DNA from: Streptomyces canus
GTDB taxonomy: Bacteria; Actinomycetota; Actinomycetes; Streptomycetales; Streptomycetaceae
Assembly: GCF_041435015.1 (NCBI RefSeq)
Contig: NZ_CP107989.1
Span: forward strand, 1,488,001 to 1,552,000
DNA length: 64,000 bases
Reading direction: 5' to 3'
Made by a program: the position numbers and the translations under genes
In this document: positions 43,602 to 52,227 of the stretch, in pieces
How the letters are laid out: the number at the start of each line of letters is the position of its first letter
How positions within the stretch are numbered: the stretch's first letter is position 1
The notes under the pieces: generated by a model
The model's database searches: none
What the model saw: the letters and a program-made list of their open reading frames with translations, nothing else
What the model was told of the DNA's origin: nothing

Positions 43602-44291
43602 TCACCCCAGCAGCCACCCGCCGTCCACGCTCAACTCCACCGCGTTGACAGAGCCGTTGCGCAGCAGGAAGTCCACGGCGTCCACCACGTCCGCCACGGT
43701 CGCGAGCCGTCCGGTCGGGGTCCTGGCCCGCACTCCCGCCAGGACCTGCTCCGGTTTGGCCCGCCAGTGGGGGCTGTCGCCCACGACTCCGGGGTGGATC
43801 GCGTTGACCCGGACGGGCGCGAGTTCGACGACGAGGGTGTGCATCAGCCCGGTCACCCCGGCGTTGACGGTCGCCACCGTCGTCGCACCCGGGTAGGGCC
43901 GCTCCTTGGCCTGTCCGCCGAACAGCACGACGGCGCTGTCGTCGTGCAGCCGGGACCGCAGCGCGTGCACGACGGCGGTGTAGCCGACGAGCTTGAGGGT
44001 GACGAGGTGGATGGCGGCGTCGATGTCGTACGCGGTCACCCGGTTCTCGTCCCGGGAGATGCCCGCGATCACCAGGTGGTCGACGCTCCCCACCTCGCCC
44101 AGCGCGTCGGCGATCCCCTTCGGCCGCGCGAGGTCCAGGGCGAGCCCCCGGGCGCCGATCTCCTTGGCCGCGGTGTCGGTGCGGTGGGCGTCGCGCCCGG
44201 TGATCACCACCTCGTCGCCGCGCTCCGCCCGCACCCGGGCGAACTCCCTGCCGATACCCGAGGTTCCGCCGATCACCACCACGCCGCTCAT
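43602..44291 (-). CDS. SDR-like protein without the YxxxK motif
   Basis: A 229-residue Rossmann-fold SDR. The cofactor loop GGTSGIGREFARVRAERGDE is normal, as is GRDAH and the C-terminal HPGVVGDSPHW and AVELSVDGGWLLG. At the position of the active-site tetrad the sequence reads TTVATVNAGVTGL, so the Tyr-x-x-x-Lys pair is absent and Val/Asn occupy its place. It may be a non-catalytic subunit or act on an unusual substrate. Its ATG overlaps the stop of the bicupin gene (ATGA), as the last gene of the seven-gene operon. Confidence 0.88.
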   Translation of the reverse strand: MSGVVVIGGTSGIGREFARVRAERGDEVVITGRDAHRTDTAAKEIGARGLALDLARPKGIADALGEVGSVDHLVIAGISRDENRVTAYDIDAAIHLVTLKLVGYTAVVHALRSRLHDDSAVVLFGGQAKERPYPGATTVATVNAGVTGLMHTLVVELAPVRVNAIHPGVVGDSPHWRAKPEQVLAGVRARTPTGRLATVADVVDAVDFLLRNGSVNAVELSVDGGWLLG

Positions 44292-45160
44292 CGGGAAGCC
44301 TCCCTCAGGTACTCCCAGTCCCGCGTGAAGCGGTACGCGTGCCGCGCCGGCGGCTGCGGGGCCTGTGTCTCCAGCCAACGCAGCGGCCCGTCACCGGCGT
44401 TGGAGAAGCCGTGCACACAACCGGCGCCCGCCCAGGCGCAGTCGCCCGGACCGAGCCGGTGTCGCGCGCCGTCGAAGACCGCGTCCGCCTCGCCCTCGAG
44501 GAACAGGTACGTCTCCTCGAAGGGATGGTCGTGCGAGCCCGCGACGCCGTCGGGGGCGTACTGCACCATGAACATCGTCGAGGCCACCGCTCCGAGATCG
44601 CTGTCGACCATCATCTTCACCGTGATCCCGCTGTAGACGAGGAGCGCGGTCCGCATGCTCGCCGACACCGCGAGCAGGTCCTGCGACTGCTTGCCGGGGT
44701 CCATCTGGGCGACCTCGAAGTGACCGAAGGACCGGGTGCGCGGATCACGGACGTCGATGCGGACGGGCGGGCGCGCGGGCCACGCCGGGACCGCCTGGGT
44801 GTCGTACCCGTACCGGGCCCGCGGCACCGGCGCGAGCATGTCGGCCCAGCGGGCGACGGTGTCCCCGGCGCCGCGCCAGGCGTGCGGGACCCCGGTCGGG
44901 AGGAGTCCGTAGTCACCCTCCTCCAGCAGATACGACCCCTCGGGCACATCGAGGACCACGGTCCCGTCGAGGACGTGGAAACTCTCCTCGTACGAGTGCA
45001 CATGAGCCGCGACCGCGCCGTCGGGCCGCAGCTCGCACACCCCGAATCCGGTGTGCGAGCTGCCGTCGCCCTCGCCGACCAACTCCCGCCGTCGGTAGCC
45101 GTGTTCGTCGTGCGACGGCTCCGGCACGTCGGCGGCCCGGCGCACCAGGTGTCGCGTCAC
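44288..45160 (-). CDS. Bicupin protein, ureidoglycine aminohydrolase-like
   Basis: A 290-residue protein with two cupin domains. Cupin 1 (about residues 45-110) shows AAHVHSYEESFHVLDGTVVL then EGDYGLLPTGVPHAW; cupin 2 (about 205-275) shows GSHDHPFEETYLFLEGEADA then LGPGDCAWAGAGCVHGFSN. Both keep His/Glu/His metal-ligand candidates. The layout recalls (S)-ureidoglycine aminohydrolase (AllE/YlbA), but the operon has no other ureide genes, so the reaction is open. It overlaps its neighbours on both sides by 4 bp. Confidence 0.88.
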   Translation of the reverse strand: MTRHLVRRAADVPEPSHDEHGYRRRELVGEGDGSSHTGFGVCELRPDGAVAAHVHSYEESFHVLDGTVVLDVPEGSYLLEEGDYGLLPTGVPHAWRGAGDTVARWADMLAPVPRARYGYDTQAVPAWPARPPVRIDVRDPRTRSFGHFEVAQMDPGKQSQDLLAVSASMRTALLVYSGITVKMMVDSDLGAVASTMFMVQYAPDGVAGSHDHPFEETYLFLEGEADAVFDGARHRLGPGDCAWAGAGCVHGFSNAGDGPLRWLETQAPQPPARHAYRFTRDWEYLREASR

Positions 45161-46503
45161 GCCCGGGCCTCCTTCGCGGCCAGCAGCCGGTCACGGGACT
45201 CCTCGACCAGGCGCCGGGCCCGCGCCACGTCGGCCGTGAGCCTGCCGTTGCGCTTGCGGACGACGCCGTCGACGAGGACGGTCTCCACGTTGGACACGTC
45301 GGCGCTCAGCGCGACCGCCGCCGCGGCGTCGTGAACCGGGGCCACGTTCAGGGCGGTTGCGTCGATGGCGACGACGTCGGCGCGCTTGCCCGGGGTGAGG
45401 GAGCCGGTGCGGTCCTCCAGGCCGGCGACATGCGCGCCGTTGCGGGTGGCGATCTCCAGCATCTGACGTGCGGTCAGCATCGTGTCGGGGACCGGGACAT
45501 CGGCCTGCCAGCTCGCCGCGTTGACGCGGGCTCGCTCGGCGCCGAAGGCCGCGCGGATCTGGGTGAACATGTCGCCGGGCACGGTGGTGACGACGTCGAT
45601 GCTGAGCGAGGGGCGCAGTCCGTGCTCGATCGCCTTCATCACCGGCGGCCAGCCGTGCCCCATCTGCGTCTCCACCTGCGGCGCGATGGAGACCGTACCG
45701 CCGGTGTCGGCGACCAGCCGCCACTCCTCCTCGCTGAAGTAGCAGCAGTGGACGTAGGTGGTGTCGGGGCCGAGCAGTCCGAGGTCGTGGAGCTGCTTGA
45801 CCATCCCGAAGCGGCCGGCGAGCCGTCCCATGGCCACGTGCACGGTGATCGGGATGTCCAGATCGCGGGCGAGGGCCCACTCCGAGGTGACGACGTCGTT
45901 GACGCAGAAACCGGGGCCGCGGGTGGCGAGGGCCAGGGTGAGCAGGCCGCCGTCCGAGGCGAAGTACTCGGTGCGGACACGGCGTACGTCGTCGCCCGGG
46001 ATCGCGATCTTGCTCTCGAACCAGTAGTCGGCGAGGGAGGTGTTGGCGCTGCCGTAGGCGTACTGTGCGCGGATGCCGGTCTCCGTGAGGGCCCGGATCG
46101 CCGCGTCCGGGTGCTCGGGCGTGTTGTTGATGTGGGACCAGTCGACGAGCGTGGTGATGCCGGCGTTCAGGCACTCCAGGGAGCCCGCGAGGTTGGCCGC
46201 GTACACGTCCTCGGGCGTGTACAGGGGCGCGAAGGTGTCGAGGATGTCGACGAAGTAGTCGTCGAGGGTGGCGTCGGGCGCCACGTTCCGGATCGAGGCC
46301 TCCCAGGTGTGGCGGTGGGTGTCGACGAAGCCGGGGATCACGATGCGGCCGGTCATGTCGAGGACTTCGGCGTCCGCGCCGATCTCGCGGTCCACGGCCG
46401 CGATCTTCCCGTCCTCGATGAGGACGTCACCCTGGGGCAGGTCCCCGATTGCGGGGTCCATCGAGAGCACGTGTCCGGCACGAAGGAGTATCCGATGGGT
46501 CAT
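45157..46503 (-). CDS. Amidohydrolase-family protein (TrzA/AtzB, chlorohydrolase type)
   Basis: A 448-residue TIM-barrel metal hydrolase. The metal site begins VIPGFVDTHRHTWEA (HxH near residue 65), continues with HCCYFSEEEW (His) and SLSIDVVTT (Asp), and the C-terminal composite domain has LEDRTGSLTPGKRADVVAID. This matches the cytosine/guanine deaminase-like amidohydrolases that deaminate or dechlorinate N-heterocycles. The substrate is unknown. It lies 22 bp after the E1 beta gene and overlaps the bicupin gene by ATGA. Confidence 0.92.
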   Translation of the reverse strand: MTHRILLRAGHVLSMDPAIGDLPQGDVLIEDGKIAAVDREIGADAEVLDMTGRIVIPGFVDTHRHTWEASIRNVAPDATLDDYFVDILDTFAPLYTPEDVYAANLAGSLECLNAGITTLVDWSHINNTPEHPDAAIRALTETGIRAQYAYGSANTSLADYWFESKIAIPGDDVRRVRTEYFASDGGLLTLALATRGPGFCVNDVVTSEWALARDLDIPITVHVAMGRLAGRFGMVKQLHDLGLLGPDTTYVHCCYFSEEEWRLVADTGGTVSIAPQVETQMGHGWPPVMKAIEHGLRPSLSIDVVTTVPGDMFTQIRAAFGAERARVNAASWQADVPVPDTMLTARQMLEIATRNGAHVAGLEDRTGSLTPGKRADVVAIDATALNVAPVHDAAAAVALSADVSNVETVLVDGVVRKRNGRLTADVARARRLVEESRDRLLAAKEARA

Positions 46504-46525
46504 CGCGCTTCCTCCTAGAGGGTGT

Positions 46526-47506
46526 TCAGTACGCGGCCAGGCTCCTGACGGCCGCCACGACCTTGTCGACGGTGGGGATGACCTGCTCCTCCAGCACGTC
46601 CGCGAACGGCAGCGGCACACACTCCGCCGCCACCCGCCGCACCGGCGCGTCCAGCAGAGCGAAGCCCTCGTCGGCGACGACGGAGACGAGCGTGGCGCCC
46701 CAGCCGCCCTGGTACGGGTTCTCCTCGACGGTGACCAGCCGGGAGGTCCGGCCGAGCGAGGCGAGGACGGTGGCCATGTCGAGGGGCACGAGTGAGCGCA
46801 GGTCGACGACCTCGACGCCGATGTCCTCCTCGGCAAGCCTTTCCGCGGCCTTCAGCGCGACCGGCACCATCGAGGCGAGGGCCACCAGTGTCACGTCCGC
46901 TCCTTCGCGGACGACGGCCGCGTGGCCCAGCTCGACGACGTGGTCCGGCGGCGGGGGTACTCCCTTGCTCGCCAGCAGCCCCTTGTGCTCGAAGAAGACC
47001 ACGGGGTCGTCGCTGCGGATCGCGGCCGCCATCATGCCGATCACGTCGGCGGGGGTGGAGGGTGCCGCGATCTTCAGCCCGGGGACGGTCAGGGCCCAGT
47101 TCTCGGTGGCCTGCGAGTGCTGCGCGCCGAAGCCGAGCCCGCCGCCGTTGGCGGTGCGAACGACGAGGGGCACGGTGACCTGGCCGCCCGTCATGTAACG
47201 CACCTTGGGTATCTCGTTGGCGAGGTAGTCCCAACAACAGGCCAAAAAGTCGGAGAACATGATCTCCGCGACGGGCCGCATCCCGGTCATCGCGGCGCCC
47301 ATCGCCGCGCCCACGATGGCCTGTTCGGAGATCGGCGTGTCCCACACCCGCTCCCGCCCGAACTCCTTGAACAGCCCGGCGGTCGTCTTGAACACCCCGC
47401 CGGCCTCGCCGATGTCCTCCCCCAGGCAGACGACGGACGGATCGCGTCGCATCTCCCGCGCGATGCCCTCGGCGACCGCCTCCCGGTACGTGATCACGTC
47501 CGCCAT
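46526..47506 (-). CDS. 2-oxoacid/acetoin dehydrogenase E1 component, beta subunit
   Basis: A 326-residue E1 beta subunit. VITYREAVAEGIAREMRRDP opens the protein, then the GEDIGEAGGVFKTTAGLFKE segment, TPISEQAIVGAAMGAA, and the C-terminal transketolase domain LVTVEENPYQGGWGATLVSV. It pairs with the E1 alpha encoded upstream to form the ThDP-dependent decarboxylating heterotetramer. Size and motifs fit acetoin dehydrogenase AcoB or PdhB equally well. No E2 or E3 gene follows. Its start overlaps the alpha-subunit stop by 13 bp. Confidence 0.93.
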   Translation of the reverse strand: MADVITYREAVAEGIAREMRRDPSVVCLGEDIGEAGGVFKTTAGLFKEFGRERVWDTPISEQAIVGAAMGAAMTGMRPVAEIMFSDFLACCWDYLANEIPKVRYMTGGQVTVPLVVRTANGGGLGFGAQHSQATENWALTVPGLKIAAPSTPADVIGMMAAAIRSDDPVVFFEHKGLLASKGVPPPPDHVVELGHAAVVREGADVTLVALASMVPVALKAAERLAEEDIGVEVVDLRSLVPLDMATVLASLGRTSRLVTVEENPYQGGWGATLVSVVADEGFALLDAPVRRVAAECVPLPFADVLEEQVIPTVDKVVAAVRSLAAY

Positions 47507-48471
47507 GCCGCACCCCCGTCCGCCCACACATCGGTGAACGCCTCCCGCGGATCCGGCGGCGGCGCGCTCTTCGCGGCCTCGATCGCCTGCCGTACGACCG
47601 TCTGCGCGCGCTCGTCGGCCGCGGTGACCGTCTCCTCGGGCACCCCGGCCTCGATCAGCCGCCCGTGTGCGATGTCCAGCGGGTCGTGCTTGAGCCAGCG
47701 TTCGACCTCCTCGGCCGGGCGGTAGGTCGCCGGGTCGGCCCGGCTGTGTCCGAAGTGGCGGTAGGTCTCGGCCTCCAGCACGGCGGGCCCGTCTCCGGCC
47801 CGGGCCCGCCGCGCCAGCCGTGCCACCGCCTCCTGGACGGCGACGACGTCGTTGCCGTCGACCACCTCACCGGGGATGCCGTACGCGGGCGCCCGGTCGG
47901 CGGCCGGCCGGGGCACCGCCGTGACGTCGGCGATCCGCGTGTACTCCATGTACAGGTTGTTCTCGCAGACGAACAGCACGGGCAGCTTCCATACGGCGGC
48001 CAGGTTCAACGCCTCGTGGAAGGAGCCGATGTTGGTGGCGCCGTCCCCGAAGAAGGCGACCGCGAGCTGTCCGGTGCCGCGCAGCCTCGCCGACCAGGCG
48101 GCGCCGACCGCCATGGGGAGGTGGGCGCCGACGATGGCGTAGGAGCCGAGCATGTTCGTCGCGGCCTTGGTGAGGTGCATGGAGCCGCCCTTGGCCTTGC
48201 ACAACCCCGTTGCTCTGCTCATGAGTTCGGCGAGGCACTCCTCGGGGGTGGCGCCCCGGGCCATCGCGTGGTGGTGACCGCGATAGGTGGCGAAGACGTA
48301 GTCGTCGGGGAGCAGGGCGGCGCTCGCGCCGACGGCGATCGCCTCGTGACCGGCCGCGAGGTGGGTGGTGCCCTTGACGAGCCCTTGGAGGAACAGGTCG
48401 TGGGCGGCCTTCTCCGTACGGCGGATGAGGGCCATCTGCTCGTACAGCGCGAGGAGTTCAGCGGTGTCCAT
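47494..48471 (-). CDS. 2-oxoacid/acetoin dehydrogenase E1 component, alpha subunit
   Basis: A 325-residue E1 alpha subunit. The ThDP motif is FFGDGATNIGSFHEALNLAA then VLFVCENNLY; FATYRGHHHAMARGA and CKAKGGSMHL are the conserved substrate loops, and the phosphorylation-loop-like stretch ETYRHFGHSRADPATYRP is present. The length and the RGHHHAMARGA loop match acetoin dehydrogenase alpha (AcoA). It starts 14 bp inside the end of the M24 gene, so the two are translationally coupled. Confidence 0.93.
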   Translation of the reverse strand: MDTAELLALYEQMALIRRTEKAAHDLFLQGLVKGTTHLAAGHEAIAVGASAALLPDDYVFATYRGHHHAMARGATPEECLAELMSRATGLCKAKGGSMHLTKAATNMLGSYAIVGAHLPMAVGAAWSARLRGTGQLAVAFFGDGATNIGSFHEALNLAAVWKLPVLFVCENNLYMEYTRIADVTAVPRPAADRAPAYGIPGEVVDGNDVVAVQEAVARLARRARAGDGPAVLEAETYRHFGHSRADPATYRPAEEVERWLKHDPLDIAHGRLIEAGVPEETVTAADERAQTVVRQAIEAAKSAPPPDPREAFTDVWADGGAAWRT

Positions 48472-49795
48472 CGGTCGTTCCCGTGTTCAGGTGGGACTGC
48501 GCCTCCCGTGCGGTGTTCAGCTCGCCGCCCACAGTCCAGTACTTGCGGCCGGCCACCAACAGCTCCTCGGCCGGGAACTTGGTGATGACCTCGCAGCCGT
48601 CGGCGGTGACGACCAGCTCTTCCTCGATCCGGGCGGCGGACCAGCCGTCGGCGGCGGGCCAGTAGGTCTCCAGGGCGAACACCATGCCCTCCTCGAGGAC
48701 TTCGGGGTGGTCGAGGGAGACCAGGCGGCTGAAGATGGGCTTCTCCCAGATCGACAGGCCCACCCCGTGGCCGTACTGGAGAGCGAAGGCGGCGGTCTCG
48801 TCGGCGAAGCCGAACTCCTCGGCGCGCGGCCAGACGCGCACGATGTCGGCGGTGGTGGCGCCCGGCCGGACCAGCGAGATCGCCTCGTCCATGTACGCAC
48901 GGCAGCGGACGTAGGCGTCGCGCTGGGCACAGGAGGCGCTGCCCACGGCGAAGGTGCGGTAGTAGCAGGTGCGGTAGCCGAGGTGGCTGTGCAGGATGTC
49001 GAAGAAGGCGGGGTCGCCCGGGCGGATCAGGCGGTCGCTGTAGACGTGCGGGTGGGGTGAACAGCGCTCCCCGGAGATGGCGTTGACACCTTCGACGTAC
49101 TCGCTGCCGAGGTCGTAGAGGACTTTGCTGACCAGTCCCACGCACTCGTTCTCGCGGACACCTGGGCGGAGGTATCCGTAGAGCTCCTCATAAGCCGCGT
49201 CGACCATCGCGCAGGCCTGGGCGAGCAGGGAGATCTCGTCGCCGGTCTTGATGCGGCGGGCCTCCAGGAAGACCTGCTGCCCGTCGACGACGTCGATGCC
49301 CTCGGCGCGCAGGGCGGCGAGGACCGGCATCTCGGCGACGTCGACGCCGAGCGGTTCGCCGGCGAGGCCGTGGGCGCGGAGTTCGGCGGCGATCTTCGCG
49401 GCGACGTCCTCGGCGATGCCGGCCTCCGGGTGGAAGGCGCCCCGCAGAGTGGAGATGCCCGCGCGGGCTCCGGTGGGCGGGCCGCCCTTGCCGTCGCTGT
49501 AGTCGAGCCACGGGTTGGAGAGCTGGTGGTGGCGGGCCGCGGAGCCGAAGTCCCAGACGATCGGTTCGCCGCCGCGGACCAGCAGGGCGAAGCGGATCAG
49601 CTTGTCCATCGCCCAGGTGCCGATGTGCGTGGCGGTCATGTAGCGAATGTTGGCGAAGTCGAAGCTGAGCACGGCGCCCAGTTCGGAGCGGTTCAGCGTG
49701 TCGTGGAGCCGGGCCAGACGCTGTCTGCGCAGCCGGTCCAGGTCGACGCGCTCTTCCCAGTCGACGGCATTGGGGCCGTACGTGCGGATCGCCAT
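48458..49795 (-). CDS. M24-fold (pita-bread) hydrolase with a replaced metal ligand
   Basis: A 445-residue protein of the M24 superfamily (aminopeptidase P, creatinase, ectoine hydrolase, DddP). The N-terminal creatinase domain includes LSFDFANIRYMTATHIGTWA; the catalytic domain runs from about residue 185. Metal-ligand positions read: first Asp in PAFFDILHSH; second Asp replaced by Cys in GYRTCYYRTF; His in YGHGVGLSIWEKP; Glu in FALETYW; Glu in RIEEELVV. The Asp-to-Cys change argues against an ordinary dinuclear peptidase and for a creatinase-like or DddP-like reaction. The ATG at 49795 follows GGGGGTGG. Confidence 0.88.
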   Translation of the reverse strand: MAIRTYGPNAVDWEERVDLDRLRRQRLARLHDTLNRSELGAVLSFDFANIRYMTATHIGTWAMDKLIRFALLVRGGEPIVWDFGSAARHHQLSNPWLDYSDGKGGPPTGARAGISTLRGAFHPEAGIAEDVAAKIAAELRAHGLAGEPLGVDVAEMPVLAALRAEGIDVVDGQQVFLEARRIKTGDEISLLAQACAMVDAAYEELYGYLRPGVRENECVGLVSKVLYDLGSEYVEGVNAISGERCSPHPHVYSDRLIRPGDPAFFDILHSHLGYRTCYYRTFAVGSASCAQRDAYVRCRAYMDEAISLVRPGATTADIVRVWPRAEEFGFADETAAFALQYGHGVGLSIWEKPIFSRLVSLDHPEVLEEGMVFALETYWPAADGWSAARIEEELVVTADGCEVITKFPAEELLVAGRKYWTVGGELNTAREAQSHLNTGTTDGHR

Positions 49796-49847
49796 CGCGA
49801 CCACCCCCACTGTCGAGTCAACGACCGTCCGCGAGGAGTGTCAAGCG

Positions 49848-50480
49848 TCACTGAACAGTTTGGCTCGACACGAACCAGACCCCCACGGCCGGTACGTCGC
49901 CGTCGTTGCGGTAGCGGTGCGGGGTCGTGGACTCGAAACTGACGGCGTCGCCGGGGTGCAGGACCTGCTCGTCGAAGCCGAGGGTGAGGACGAGTTCGCC
50001 GGAGGTCAGATAGCCGTACTCCGTCCCCGTGTGCCGCATCAGGCCACCCGAACCGGAGGAGGAACCGCCGGGCCGGTAGGTGACGAGCAGGAAGTCGACG
50101 TCCGTGCCGGGGACGTGCCCGAGCCGCTCCCACACGACGCCGGAGTCCAGTTCCAGCACATCCCGCTCACCGGGCGTGACCAGGGGGCCGATGCGTCGGC
50201 CGGGGTCGGCCGAGAAGGCCGCCAGGGCGTGCAGGACGGTGGCCGAACTCGCCGCCGCGGCGGTCTCCCGCACCTCGAAGAGGGATTCGACGGAGATGCC
50301 GAGAGCGGTGGTGATGGCGTACAGGGTGCTGACCGAGGGCTGGCTCTTCCCGGTCTCTATCTGGGAGACCAGGCTCGCGGAGACGCCGACCTCGCGGGCC
50401 AGGGCGCGCAGACCCAGGCCGCGCTCCAGACGCGCCTGCCGAATGCGTGCGCCGACCGACACCACGGGGGCAGGGGACAC
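49848..50480 (-). CDS. XRE-family regulator with C-terminal cupin domain
   Basis: A 210-residue regulator. The XRE helix-turn-helix is at residues about 10-65 (IRQARLERGLGLRALAREVG then SASLVSQIETGKSQPSVSTL), and the cupin sensor domain fills the C-terminus (GSGGLMRHTGTEYGYLTSGE, LHPGDAVSFESTTPHRYRN). Proteins of this build often repress small-molecule catabolic operons and are released by ligand. A GTG start at 50480 has GAGAGGAG upstream. It is the first gene of the seven-gene operon and lies 52 bp before the M24 gene. Confidence 0.93.
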   Translation of the reverse strand: MSPAPVVSVGARIRQARLERGLGLRALAREVGVSASLVSQIETGKSQPSVSTLYAITTALGISVESLFEVRETAAAASSATVLHALAAFSADPGRRIGPLVTPGERDVLELDSGVVWERLGHVPGTDVDFLLVTYRPGGSSSGSGGLMRHTGTEYGYLTSGELVLTLGFDEQVLHPGDAVSFESTTPHRYRNDGDVPAVGVWFVSSQTVQ

Positions 50481-50655
50481 GGGCGGCTCCTCTCGTGTGC
50501 AGCTCCATTGAACAACCCGGCCCCTCACCCGCGAAAGACCACCCACGTCACCCGGGACAGATCACCCGCACCACCTCGCGCCAGAGCGCCGCATCGCCCG
50601 CGGTGGACCACCCGCAGCTCGCCAGAAACACCGCCAGTGCCCCGGGGCAGCCCCC

Positions 50656-51080
50656 GCTGGTCCTGACGGGGCCACGTCGGACGGCCCGGCCGCGCTGCAC
50701 CCGCGAAGACCGCCACGGCCCCCGGGAGAGGCCACCCCCGACACCCCGAAGTGAGCCCGACCCCGCCCACGACAGACCATCCGCGGCACCTCAGAAAGAC
50801 CCCCACGCCCCCCAGCACAGGACCACCCGCACCCCCCAGGAAAGACCGCCACGGCCCCGCGACAGCCCACCCCCCGACACCCCGGAAACACCGCTGGTCC
50901 CGAGGCAGCCACGCCGGACGGGCCGGCCGCGCGGCACCCGTGAAGACCGCCACGGCCCGCGCAACGGCCCACCTCCGACACCCCGAAAAGCCCCCGGACC
51001 CGCCCACGACAGACCATCCGCAGCACCTCAGAAAGACCCCCCAAGCACAGCCCACCGCAACACCCCGGAAGGACCGCCAC
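50656..51080. repeat. Degenerate direct repeat in non-coding DNA
   Basis: The 50481-51081 gap has no plausible gene. A block beginning GCTGGTCC at 50656 recurs at 50893 (237-bp period) with many shared segments: a GAAGACCGCCACGGCCC core, ACACCCCG, and a long near-identical stretch GCCCACGACAGACCATCCGC ... CAGCACCTCAGAAAGACCC. Long frames on both strands through it are Pro/Arg/Gly-rich and mirror the repeat, so they are unlikely to be genes. Confidence 0.7.
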
Positions 51081-51081
51081 C

Positions 51082-52227
51082 TCATCCCGGAAAGTCCGCC
51101 CGCACCTCCCACCCGTACTCCGCCCGCGGCCCCGCGTGCAGTTCGCCGCCGAGTGCGGTCACTCGTTCCTTCAGGCCGACGAGTCCGAAGCCGCCCCCGT
51201 GCGCCGCCGCAGGCAACTGGCCGGCGCCGCGTCCGTCGTCGGACACGGACACCCGCAGACGGGACCGTTCGTAGCGCAGCCCGACGGTGACCTGGGTGGC
51301 ATCGGCCGCGTGCCGCCGTACGTTGGTCAGGGCCTCCTGCACCACCCGGAACGCGGCCGCCTGCACCTCGTGCGGAAGGTCGTCGGGCACCGACGTCTCG
51401 CGCTGCAGGATGGCCTTCTGGACGGGGCTCGCGAAACCCTCGATGAGACCGGCGACACCCGCGAGGTCGCCCACCGGGCGGCGGTCGGCCGGGTCGTCGG
51501 TCTCGCGCAGGACCCCGACCGTCCGGCGCATCGACGCCAGCGCCTCGGTCGCGGCACGCTCGATACCCGCGAGGACCGGGTCGAGTTCCTCGGCGCCGGT
51601 GTCCGCCATCATGCGGGCCACCTGGGTCTGCACCAGGATGCCGGTGACATGATGGGCGACGAAGTCGTGCAGGTCGGCGGCGACGGCCAGACGTTCGGCC
51701 CGCCGGGTCTCGCTGACGGCGACGGTCCGCCGGTAGTCCTGCGAGCGCAGATACGCGGCGAACGCGATCGTGAGGCCGACCAGGAGCAACCCGATCAGCA
51801 TGAACCCCAGCATGGTGTCCTGCTCGGCCAGAAAGGGCCGTACCGGAAGCGCCAGCACGGCGGCCCCGTCGAGCGCGGCGCACGCCACGACCCAGTTGCG
51901 CGGACAGTGCCGTACGGCGACGAACAGCAGGCACAGCAGGATCGCCGGCTCGCCCGGGCCGAACAGGACGCCGGAGCGCGCCACCGAGTCCACCGTGCAG
52001 ACCAGGGAGGCGACGGCCGGCACGGTCGTACGCAGCTGAGGGGTGAGCCGACGCGGGTGCCGGGCGGCCGGCCACAGCACGGCGACGCTGCCGAGCAGCA
52101 GGGTCGCGGCCAACGGCCAGGAGGGACCGTCGCCCTCGGTCGAGTAGGCCACGTCGACGAACGCGGCCGCGAACAGCGCGCCGATACCGGCGCCGCCCGC
52201 GCAACCCCGGGCGGATACGGACTTCAT
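51082..52227 (-). CDS. Two-component sensor histidine kinase (HisKA_3 type)
   Basis: A 381-residue membrane kinase. The N-terminal half has about five hydrophobic segments (GIGALFAAAFVDVAYS, LAATLLLGSVAVLWPAA, ILLCLLFVAVRHC, MLGFMLIGLLLVGLTIAFAA). The dimerisation and phosphoacceptor helix is AADLHDFVAHHVTGILVQTQ (His in LHDFVAHH near residue 195). The ATPase domain has FRVVQEALTNVRRHA, VSDDGRGAGQ and GGFGLVGLKERVTALGG. It is divergent from the NarL-type response regulator at 52592, its likely partner. The start may instead be a GTG three codons upstream. Confidence 0.93.
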   Translation of the reverse strand: MKSVSARGCAGGAGIGALFAAAFVDVAYSTEGDGPSWPLAATLLLGSVAVLWPAARHPRRLTPQLRTTVPAVASLVCTVDSVARSGVLFGPGEPAILLCLLFVAVRHCPRNWVVACAALDGAAVLALPVRPFLAEQDTMLGFMLIGLLLVGLTIAFAAYLRSQDYRRTVAVSETRRAERLAVAADLHDFVAHHVTGILVQTQVARMMADTGAEELDPVLAGIERAATEALASMRRTVGVLRETDDPADRRPVGDLAGVAGLIEGFASPVQKAILQRETSVPDDLPHEVQAAAFRVVQEALTNVRRHAADATQVTVGLRYERSRLRVSVSDDGRGAGQLPAAAHGGGFGLVGLKERVTALGGELHAGPRAEYGWEVRADFPG

